Assembly: GCA_033064195.1 (NCBI GenBank) | Contig: JARBJD010000010.1 | Coordinates: 602,739-666,738 of the forward strand | Source of the DNA: Blattamonas nauphoetae | Lineage: Eukaryota > Preaxostyla > Oxymonadida | Direction: 5' to 3' | Length of the DNA: 64,000 nucleotides | Shown: positions 55,165 through 62,931 of the stretch, in pieces | Position numbering within the stretch: the first letter of the stretch is position 1 | Layout of the letters: each line of letters opens with the position of its first letter | Position numbers and translations under genes: made by a program | Notes under the pieces: generated by a model | Told to the model about the DNA's origin: nothing | Databases searched by the model: none | What the model saw: only the letters and a program-made list of their open reading frames with translations

Positions 55165-58100
55165 ATGACACTGCTAAAACCAATCAAAAATAGAATTCAA
55201 GAAATTCGAGATCTCTTTCCGAATACACAATTTCAATTTATTGATGGTCGAAAGTACAATCCTGACACTACAAATTATCAACATCACAGATCATTTCTCC
55301 TGAATATGCTTCAACACACAGATCTCGAGTTTCCACATCCAACAAAGAATCTCGATCTCAATCTCATTCCAGATTTTATTGAACAAGTGAAACTTCGACA
55401 GCAGATGGCGTCAGAAGATCGACTTGCTCACCGAATGATCGTGGAAAACATGAAAGCAAATCCAAGAGTGAATAAAGACGAACTGAAAAAGCAGGTGTTC
55501 AGAATGACGTGGAAGCTGAAATCAATTGAGGAGAAGCTGATGGATCATTGGATGAAGAATCTACTGACTATTCAAAAGAAAAATGAACAAATGGAAAAGA
55601 GAGAAGTGCAGACCTTTGATGGATTTGAAGAATGTATATTACTCGCTGAGCCACGAGACAAAGCAGCATTCACTTCTTGTCTGATGAATGCACGAAGGAA
55701 GTTCAAAAAGAATGAGGTTGAGAAGGTTGAAGACAATGGAAAACCATATCAGTTGTACTTCCACAATCATCTGAAGAATGTTGAAGAAATCACAACCTTC
55801 ATCAAAGCAGTGTTCGACAAAGAGAAGGATCATCCATTCAAGATTAGTCTTGACTTTGGTAAGATTATTGAGAGGAAAGATAAAGATGAGACAACTTACA
55901 AAGACTTCAGACCAGAATTGGAGAACACATCAAAGAGTTTCCCAACTGTGATCAGAAGTTCAGGAGACATCAACGAGTATTCAAAATATGCAATCAATCT
56001 TATCAAAGAATCTCAGGAGAGAACACTAATGGATACGAAGACAATGTACATTGCCTTCCACTCCATTCTGGTTGCAGTCTATCGATTCCCAGTTGCAGGA
56101 AAAGCAAATGCGATTCTCACTGAACACATCAAAACGAGAAACGTTCGGTACATCGATTCTGAGTTCAACATTTGCTTCTTTCAAGCGCTATCATTCCTCA
56201 CCCTTCCTGAAGTGCCTGGGAAAAAGATATCAATCAATATGAGAAACGTTGAAGCAAAAAGATTGTTTGCAGAATCGAAGAATCTGACTCACCTGAAGCC
56301 ACATCAACTGACTGAACACTTACGCAATTATCCTGGATTTGATATCGCTTGTGATTTGGAGAAAGAAATGATCAGACACAACATCACAGTTCACATTTAT
56401 GAATATGATGAAGACAAGAAGAAGTATTTCCTAAGTCAATCGTATGTCAACGAAAATGACGATGCAAGAGTTCTTCCCATCCTGATGATTCCACTTACAG
56501 CCACTCTCGTTCATGTCATGTTCATTGTTGATCCTGAGAAAATCACTGGATATAAACTCTGTCCGTATTGTCAGTCAAGAGGATTCCAAGTCAAGGATTC
56601 TCACTTCAAGACATACTACGAGAAGCATCTCAAAGAGTGCAAAGAACTTGATGGAAAACATGTGAAGAAGATCACTCTAGACAAAACACCAAGACCTTAT
56701 GTTCCACACATTCTCAACAATAGAACATTTGAGTTTCTGATGGCACACAAAAGACAAGACGAATTCAAACCAACACAATACTACATCACTTACGATTTCG
56801 AAACAATGGAAGATCTCATTCTTGACAATTTGTTCTCTGATGATAATACTCAATTGATCTCACATCTAAAACCCTTGTCAGTTGCATCAGCAATCAAAAC
56901 AAAATCAGGAGTGAAGTCAATCTACTTTGATCTTCGAAACGGAAAAGATTTTGTGAAGCAATGGATCAGAGAACTCTTCAAATATGCTGAGACAGTTCGA
57001 GAGGACAACTACTATGAAGATCCAGAAATTCCCTCACAAAATGAAGTCAGTGTGATTGGATTCAACAGTTCCAGATTCGACATCAATCTCATCTTCCGCG
57101 ATCTCGTTGACAAGGATTGGAAAGTGGTAAGCTTCCTTGGATCAACAACGAAGTATAAACAAGTACTGATCAGACACGAGAAAACCCAACAAGTACTTCG
57201 ATTCATTGACATGATGTCGAACACAGGACCAATGACATTGGATAATGCAGTGAAGGCTTTTGGAGGAAACACTCTCGCCGAGAGCTCGACGCCTTGCAAA
57301 GGCAAGACCACACTTCAGAAATCATTCTTTGCTTACGAATCATTTGATTCATCAGACTACGATGCAGTGCTGAGCAAACAAGAACCATTCTCCAAATATG
57401 AATTCTACTCGAGTCTGAACAACAGTGAAATGTCTGACAGTGATTACCAATTGTACCTTGACGATTGGAAGAAGCAAGGATTCAAGAACCGTTGGGAATA
57501 CCTCAAATTCTACAACATCAGAGACGTCGAATGCATGATTGCACCATTGGATAATCTCATTGATTTGAACTTCCAATACAAAGTGGACATGTTGCACAAT
57601 CTCTCATTGTCAGCAAATGCTTCTGCAATCAAATATGCATGTGCCTACAAGGACTTCGATATTGACGATGATTTCAATGGAGTGGATCAATCTGGAGAAA
57701 TAAAAATCACGAAACAATACTGGAAGTACAAGGTTGCATCGTACATTTATCAAGACCAGAAAGCTCATCGCAGTACTGATAAAAATGTCACTGAAGCAGA
57801 CTATGATTGGTTTGTTCAACAGTGCAAGAGAGTGTGCTATATCTGCAAGAGTCACTTCTCACAAGCAGTACGACCAACACTGGATAGAATCGACAATTCG
57901 AAAGGACATTCAAAAGAGAACGTAAAGATCTGTTGTGATTACTGCAACACCTACAAGTCAGACAAAGATGAACATCTCACACGATTGAGGATTCAACTGA
58001 AGAAGTACTGCCTCTGGAAATCATTGCCGATGACTCTGACACACGAGCAAACATATCACAAGTTGAGAGCCGCAGTGACTGGTGGATTATCGAATGTTCA

Positions 58101-59628
58101 ACACCGACAGAATATAAAAGATGTGACACCAATCAATCACTTCACTTATGAAGACGGAAGAGTTATCTCTAAAGATACAGAACACATTATGACTCATGTC
58201 TGCGGTGTTGATTTCAATTCACTTTATCCAAGTGCTTTCTCATCAATCAAGAACAAGAACAATCCATACACGAAACACAGAATGTACATGCCAGGAAGAT
58301 GTTTGTACACTCTCACCTCGGGAGGGTTCGAAGCCTCTAGCAAGACAGCCACAGGAGATCAAGAATGTCGGGAGATCATCGAGAACAAGAATCAGAAGAC
58401 ACTGTTTGTTGCAGAATTGAAAGGACACATCGATGAGAAGCACATGAATGAGTTCATTAATTTCCCACCAATCTTCAGAAACATTGTTGTCAATACGACA
58501 GAAGAGAACATTGGAGAGAAGACATATTCACTGATGAAGAAGCATGGATTGAAGACTGATGACAAACAAAGAAAGCTGACCCAACTCTTGAGCACACACG
58601 ATCAGTGTATGTTCTTTTCGACATACTATCTTTGGTTCCTCATCGACTATTGCCACTTCATTATTGATGACGTAAAGAGTGTGATGGTGTTCTCGAGACA
58701 TGCTGGATTTGAACCATTTGTGACTTCATTTATGAATGACAGAATAGAAGCAATGAAGGTTGGAAACAAGGGAAAGGAACAATTCTGTAAGACCAACTTG
58801 AATGGAAGTTATGGATACGATGGAATGAACACTGAGAAGTACAACTCAATCACAATCTGCAATGAGAAGAGAACATACTTGAAACAGATGATGAAGGGAT
58901 TCGTGGCAACTAGAGAGATCAATGAGGACAACTACATTGTGATTGAAGACAGAGAGAAAGCATCATGCAAGACATGTCTGCAAGAAGCAGTATTCACACT
59001 CGACAATGCCAAGTTCTGGTATCTGAATTTCATCTACAATTTCATGTACAAGTGTCTAGACATGAATAAGATTCATTTCTGTGAGGGAGATACTGATTCT
59101 GCTTATTGGGCAATCTCAGGTGATCCAAAAGCTGGAATCCATCAACAATTTGAACATGTGATTGCTGACAAAGAATTCTATGATGCTCACAAATATGAAT
59201 GGTTTCCCAATCCTGAAAAAGGAGTTGATGATGAGAAGAAATTGTTGGGATTAGCAATTGAGAAGGAAGGTGAACAGATGATCTGTCTTGCACCAAAGTG
59301 TTACTCTCTCGATGAGAAATGCAAGATCAAAGGAGTGTCTCTAAAGAAAACAAACATCACAAGCGAAGATTATGTGAAGTGTCTTAATGGAGAGAAAACT
59401 GTGACAACAACACTGAACTTCACCGTAAAACGGTTCAAGCATCAGAATGATGCGTTCCAGACGAGAAGAATCGTGAGCGAAGAGAATACAAATGGATTTG
59501 AGATTGCGAAAATACAACAGCAGAAACTCAGTCTCAGTGGAATACATCTGAAGGCAATCGTACTTGAAAATGAATCGTGTCCTCCATTCATTCATGGACT
59601 GAAAGCAACTGATTATCAAATCGAATAA
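55165..59628 (+). CDS. Polinton family-B DNA polymerase, protein-primed type, with HNH insertion
   Basis: The element's replicative polymerase, 1487 aa, no intron. Residues 1-500 form an N-terminal region with SEFNICFFQALSF and LCPYC...H...C, resembling the OTU-like/zinc segment of other Polinton polymerases. The 3'-5' exonuclease motifs are DFET (544-547) and NSSRFD (634-639). An HNH-type nuclease module lies at about 885-935: C-x2-C 891/894, LDRIDN 906-911, KGH to 915, N919, C-x2-C 924/927, N928. Palm motifs follow: DFNSLYPS (1016-1023), KTNLNGSYGYD (1209-1219), GDTDS (1308-1312) and KCY (1378-1380). All catalytic palm aspartates are kept. The gap to the integrase gene is 23 bp. Confidence 0.95.
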   Translation: MTLLKPIKNRIQEIRDLFPNTQFQFIDGRKYNPDTTNYQHHRSFLLNMLQHTDLEFPHPTKNLDLNLIPDFIEQVKLRQQMASEDRLAHRMIVENMKANPRVNKDELKKQVFRMTWKLKSIEEKLMDHWMKNLLTIQKKNEQMEKREVQTFDGFEECILLAEPRDKAAFTSCLMNARRKFKKNEVEKVEDNGKPYQLYFHNHLKNVEEITTFIKAVFDKEKDHPFKISLDFGKIIERKDKDETTYKDFRPELENTSKSFPTVIRSSGDINEYSKYAINLIKESQERTLMDTKTMYIAFHSILVAVYRFPVAGKANAILTEHIKTRNVRYIDSEFNICFFQALSFLTLPEVPGKKISINMRNVEAKRLFAESKNLTHLKPHQLTEHLRNYPGFDIACDLEKEMIRHNITVHIYEYDEDKKKYFLSQSYVNENDDARVLPILMIPLTATLVHVMFIVDPEKITGYKLCPYCQSRGFQVKDSHFKTYYEKHLKECKELDGKHVKKITLDKTPRPYVPHILNNRTFEFLMAHKRQDEFKPTQYYITYDFETMEDLILDNLFSDDNTQLISHLKPLSVASAIKTKSGVKSIYFDLRNGKDFVKQWIRELFKYAETVREDNYYEDPEIPSQNEVSVIGFNSSRFDINLIFRDLVDKDWKVVSFLGSTTKYKQVLIRHEKTQQVLRFIDMMSNTGPMTLDNAVKAFGGNTLAESSTPCKGKTTLQKSFFAYESFDSSDYDAVLSKQEPFSKYEFYSSLNNSEMSDSDYQLYLDDWKKQGFKNRWEYLKFYNIRDVECMIAPLDNLIDLNFQYKVDMLHNLSLSANASAIKYACAYKDFDIDDDFNGVDQSGEIKITKQYWKYKVASYIYQDQKAHRSTDKNVTEADYDWFVQQCKRVCYICKSHFSQAVRPTLDRIDNSKGHSKENVKICCDYCNTYKSDKDEHLTRLRIQLKKYCLWKSLPMTLTHEQTYHKLRAAVTGGLSNVQHRQNIKDVTPINHFTYEDGRVISKDTEHIMTHVCGVDFNSLYPSAFSSIKNKNNPYTKHRMYMPGRCLYTLTSGGFEASSKTATGDQECREIIENKNQKTLFVAELKGHIDEKHMNEFINFPPIFRNIVVNTTEENIGEKTYSLMKKHGLKTDDKQRKLTQLLSTHDQCMFFSTYYLWFLIDYCHFIIDDVKSVMVFSRHAGFEPFVTSFMNDRIEAMKVGNKGKEQFCKTNLNGSYGYDGMNTEKYNSITICNEKRTYLKQMMKGFVATREINEDNYIVIEDREKASCKTCLQEAVFTLDNAKFWYLNFIYNFMYKCLDMNKIHFCEGDTDSAYWAISGDPKAGIHQQFEHVIADKEFYDAHKYEWFPNPEKGVDDEKKLLGLAIEKEGEQMICLAPKCYSLDEKCKIKGVSLKKTNITSEDYVKCLNGEKTVTTTLNFTVKRFKHQNDAFQTRRIVSEENTNGFEIAKIQQQKLSLSGIHLKAIVLENESCPPFIHGLKATDYQIE

Positions 59629-59633
59629 ACACA

Positions 59634-59651
59634 AACTTTATTTTTGAATAA
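59634..59651 (+). promoter_or_regulatory. T-rich start-proximal block, integrase gene
   Basis: ACTTTATTTTTGAATAA directly precedes the ATG at 59652; the entire intergenic region is 23 bp, so the mRNA leader must be nearly absent or start inside the polymerase gene. Confidence 0.5.
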
Positions 59652-61613
59652 ATGAACACACGACAAATCAAAGCATTAGTGAATAGGTTACTGAATTGCA
59701 CACAACACTCTCAAATCAAAATATTCAATGTTAAGTTCAATAGAGCCAACACTTTACCAGTATATGATGTCTATGATTCAAATGGAGAGTATGCGGCAAA
59801 CGATGAGACATATTTTGAGGATTGGTTCAATGGAGGTCTCTCTCCAAAGTTAACTCTCTCAGTTGGAACAAAAGTAGTCTCACAATTTCTGATTGAATTC
59901 TTGGGAAAACGTGTCAGTGATGGGAGATGTGAAAAAGCATACAAGATGTATCAAGTATATCATCGAAAGTACAATCAGGAAGTGACACCAATTCTCTCAC
60001 CAAGAGTTCGAAGCCCTGCAGAGGCAAGACAAATCCCAACACCAGTGCAGAGACCAATAGTTATAGAATCACCGGAATTTCCAATAGTGCCTGGACTGAA
60101 GAGAAACTTGAAATCAATGGGGTTTGAATATGAATATCCTATGAAGGAGAGGAAGTTCGAAGAGGATGATGATGATGATGATGATGACATTATACCAATT
60201 TCACAGGTGCAGGATCCAATTGAGAGAAATCCCTTCTTCACACCAACCGTGTTCAACCACCCAGTGAGGGAGATCAGACAGAATGAACCGACGACACAGC
60301 AAGTGCTCAATAAGTTGGCACAAATGAAAGGATTGTTTGATCATCAACAGAGAAACGATTCAGAAGATGAACAGATCAAAGCTGAGAACTCAATAATGAA
60401 AAATCAAAAGCAGATGGAACACTTTATTACATCACACATTCTGGATGCGAATAAAATGAACAGAGACACATTCGTTCGAGCCTCGATAAACAGAAAGATT
60501 GCGAACGAAGATCTTGACTTCATTCTGACTCACACAAAACAAATCCCATTCGGAGGAAGATCATTTCAGGATTGGTATGAGGAATTTGATCACAGATGGA
60601 GTGTAGCACATCCGAGGAAAATTCAGAGAGAAAAAGGAGGTGATGCGATGATGATTGATCCACCAACAATTCAGAGAACAACAGAGAAAATCCAATATCC
60701 TTTTCGATCAAAAATGCAGTTCATGTCGAAAGCAATTACAGGTGATCCACAGAAGACATCAGACAGAAAGGTTCCTCAGAATTGTGATCGACCATACTTC
60801 TCTCCCAAGTTCGGATCATGGGAAATTGATCTCGTTTTCATTCAATCACCAACGTCGAAAACAGTTCTTCAGATCTACCTTTTTGCGATCAACATAAACA
60901 CCAAATACCTTGTAGGAATTCCTGTTCTGGATAAATCATGGAGTAAAGTCAAGACTGCAATCAATGATCTGATAAATCATCGTGGAGTTCATGTCAACAA
61001 CATTCGAGGAGATGGTGAAGCAGCATGGACAAGTGGAGAAGCATCAGAGTTTTTCAAGGATCAGAATGTCAGTACATATTTCACAAGTTCGCCATTCACA
61101 AATCACAACAGAATTGTCGATCGAGTGATCAGAACAATCAGAGATGGATTCCAAGACAATGCAACACAGATGGCAAATCATTCATTGATGAATCAGATGG
61201 TTGAATACTACAACATGACTCCTCATCGAGCGTACTGGAACAAGTTCACTCCACAGCAAGCACAAAACAATAGAGAAATTGAAGCATTGTATATCTCCAG
61301 TTGCGAAGAACAATTAAAGAACATTCAACGACAACAGACAACGCAGATGTTATGGAAATACAAACCAGGAAACATTCTACTGATTCACCTTGATTTGGAC
61401 AAGACTGTTGCTAAGTTTCAGAAGAAGCGTAGACAGTTTCAATTCGTGGGGAAATTCATCGAATACAAGCACGGGAATGTGGTAGCTACACTACTGAATG
61501 GACTGACGTGTCTGTCAAAAGTTGTCTACGTTCCAATCCAACACACAAAATATCATGCAGACTCAATTGACGACTTAACTCCAGAGTTCATTGCTGAGTT
61601 CGGTCTATTCTGA
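59652..61613 (+). CDS. Polinton retroviral-type integrase (rve fold)
   Basis: Inserts the element into target DNA, 653 aa. The catalytic core starts with GSWEIDLVFI (Asp393) and continues INTKYLVGIPV. The second Asp is in RGDGEAAW (Asp454). The third acidic position, in NHNRIVDRVIRTIRD, is Asp490, exactly 35 residues after Asp454, where the family has Glu. The C-terminus (YKPGNILLIHLDLDKTVAKF... VGKFIEY) resembles the SH3-like or chromo-like tail of Polinton integrases. The first 370 residues include an acidic EDDDDDDDD run and no HHCC zinc finger that I can see. Activity is plausible but the Glu-to-Asp change makes it uncertain. Confidence 0.9.
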   Translation: MNTRQIKALVNRLLNCTQHSQIKIFNVKFNRANTLPVYDVYDSNGEYAANDETYFEDWFNGGLSPKLTLSVGTKVVSQFLIEFLGKRVSDGRCEKAYKMYQVYHRKYNQEVTPILSPRVRSPAEARQIPTPVQRPIVIESPEFPIVPGLKRNLKSMGFEYEYPMKERKFEEDDDDDDDDIIPISQVQDPIERNPFFTPTVFNHPVREIRQNEPTTQQVLNKLAQMKGLFDHQQRNDSEDEQIKAENSIMKNQKQMEHFITSHILDANKMNRDTFVRASINRKIANEDLDFILTHTKQIPFGGRSFQDWYEEFDHRWSVAHPRKIQREKGGDAMMIDPPTIQRTTEKIQYPFRSKMQFMSKAITGDPQKTSDRKVPQNCDRPYFSPKFGSWEIDLVFIQSPTSKTVLQIYLFAININTKYLVGIPVLDKSWSKVKTAINDLINHRGVHVNNIRGDGEAAWTSGEASEFFKDQNVSTYFTSSPFTNHNRIVDRVIRTIRDGFQDNATQMANHSLMNQMVEYYNMTPHRAYWNKFTPQQAQNNREIEALYISSCEEQLKNIQRQQTTQMLWKYKPGNILLIHLDLDKTVAKFQKKRRQFQFVGKFIEYKHGNVVATLLNGLTCLSKVVYVPIQHTKYHADSIDDLTPEFIAEFGLF

Positions 61614-61665
61614 CCTCAGAACTTCGTTCGCTTCAATTTAGTCTAATCTCAAAAATGTTTCAGAT

Positions 61666-61682
61666 ATTTTTATTTCACATAA
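61666..61682 (+). promoter_or_regulatory. T-rich start-proximal block, 108-aa gene
   Basis: ATATTTTTATTTCACATAA abuts the ATG at 61683, same arrangement as the other element genes. Confidence 0.5.
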
Positions 61683-62009
61683 ATGACATCACTGAAAATT
61701 TTAGAACCGTTTGATCCAGAACAAAAGGAGTTCACAAACATCCACGACTTTCAGAGATACTTGGAGAAGAATAGAAAAGAACTGAATGAGTACACAACTC
61801 AGAAACTGAATAGGATGATTCAAATTGATGGATATCGAATAACAAAAATAAGAGGTGAGATAGCACTGAGGAAACGATATGTTGATGCTTCCACTCCTCC
61901 TAATTCACTCTCGATTGATCAAAGATTATCTGACATTGAAGAATCAATTCGAGCGCTGACTGACTCAATTGGAAACCTCATCCAAGAACTAACGGACCCT
62001 TCTGATTAG
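61683..62009 (+). CDS. Small helical Polinton protein (108 aa)
   Basis: No family recognised. The central part (NRKELNEYTTQKLNRMIQI) and the C-terminus (SIDQRLSDIEESIRALTDSI) are heptad-like helices, suggesting an oligomerising protein. Its last 21 bases overlap the end of the ATPase gene, which runs the other way. Confidence 0.75.
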   Translation: MTSLKILEPFDPEQKEFTNIHDFQRYLEKNRKELNEYTTQKLNRMIQIDGYRITKIRGEIALRKRYVDASTPPNSLSIDQRLSDIEESIRALTDSIGNLIQELTDPSD

Positions 62010-62870
62010 TCCATCTTTGTTGATCTCAGTCAGTGCTACTCCATCTGTGTTGTATCGAAGAATGACTGCTTCACATTTTTGTTTCCTTTGGTAGACATTC
62101 CAGAATTCTCGAATGTCAATTGGTGAGTTCAACTGAGGATAGACTCGACTGATTCGTTCTTTGTTGAATCCTCCAAAAATCCACATCGAATCAATGTTTG
62201 ACTTCATGTCTGCTGACAAACTGAAGAGTTCATGCATCGTCAGAAAGAATGTGAATTTCGGTTGTCGATTCTCCAATAATAGGTCCATCATTGTCATTCT
62301 ATTTTTGGATGTTCTACGTTCCCCAAGAATTCTGCGACAGTCATCCAAGAGGATAATCGTTTGGAGATTCTTCACTGAGAAGTCATCAATGTAAAGTGCG
62401 TCAAAGAGATTCTCTCTGCATTCATCAGTAATTCTATCTTGCCACTGGTTGTCAATAATCTCTTCATACGCAGCTTTCGATTCAGAGAGTTCCAACAGAA
62501 ATGGAAGTGCATCATCATATTTGACTTTCACGTATGGAACGTTCAGGATTGGTTTGAACTTATCGAAGGTTGGATCAATGTTCTTATCAGTGACGAAGAC
62601 AAACAAGTGAAACAGTTCATTTCTGACTTGAACATTCTGGAGCTTGGCAACCTCTCGAAGAGCATTGAATGTTTTTCCACTTCCTCTGTTACCAACGAGG
62701 ACATTGACACTATTGCGATTGAAATTCAAGTCTGGATGTATTTGTGATTGCACTTCATGAGAAACATTCCGATTTGATGCTTCACTCAATTTAGCATTCA
62801 CGTATGCGGTTAATGAAGAGGGCTCTGCCCTCCGCGAAACATCTGGTTTAGCCATATTCGATTTGTTCAT
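61989..62870 (-). CDS. Polinton packaging-type ATPase (FtsK/HerA, A32-like)
   Basis: In Polintons and related viruses this ATPase is thought to pump DNA into capsids. The 293-aa product has Walker A GNRGSGKT (60-67), Walker B ILLDD (173-177) and a downstream sensor segment RQPKFTFFLTMHEL, where family members have a polar residue after the strand. The start at 62870 is nearest the A+T-rich upstream block; a second ATG (MAKPDVSRR) lies five codons later. It is the only gene of the visible part on the minus strand, 61 bp from the divergent next gene. Confidence 0.92.
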   Translation of the reverse strand: MNKSNMAKPDVSRRAEPSSLTAYVNAKLSEASNRNVSHEVQSQIHPDLNFNRNSVNVLVGNRGSGKTFNALREVAKLQNVQVRNELFHLFVFVTDKNIDPTFDKFKPILNVPYVKVKYDDALPFLLELSESKAAYEEIIDNQWQDRITDECRENLFDALYIDDFSVKNLQTIILLDDCRRILGERRTSKNRMTMMDLLLENRQPKFTFFLTMHELFSLSADMKSNIDSMWIFGGFNKERISRVYPQLNSPIDIREFWNVYQRKQKCEAVILRYNTDGVALTEINKDGLIRRVR

Positions 62871-62904
62871 TTGTGATTTAACTCTAATTAAAATATACTT
62901 TTGG

Positions 62905-62931
62905 TTTTTTTATTTTGTATGAAAACAAACA
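62905..62931 (+). promoter_or_regulatory. T-rich start-proximal block, long unidentified gene
   Basis: GGTTTTTTTATTTTGTATGAA then AACAAACA leads to the ATG at 62932. Here the block sits a few bases further from the start than in the other genes. Confidence 0.5.

Noticed and set aside
57820..57970. HNH region read as part of an intein
   Set aside because: No N-terminal Cys/Ser splice block, no His-Asn C-terminal splice junction; the insert is only about 100 aa and reads through in frame.
62161..62747. Plus-strand frames over the ATPase gene
   Set aside because: Antisense to a clear Walker A/B ATPase; no start-proximal T-rich block upstream.
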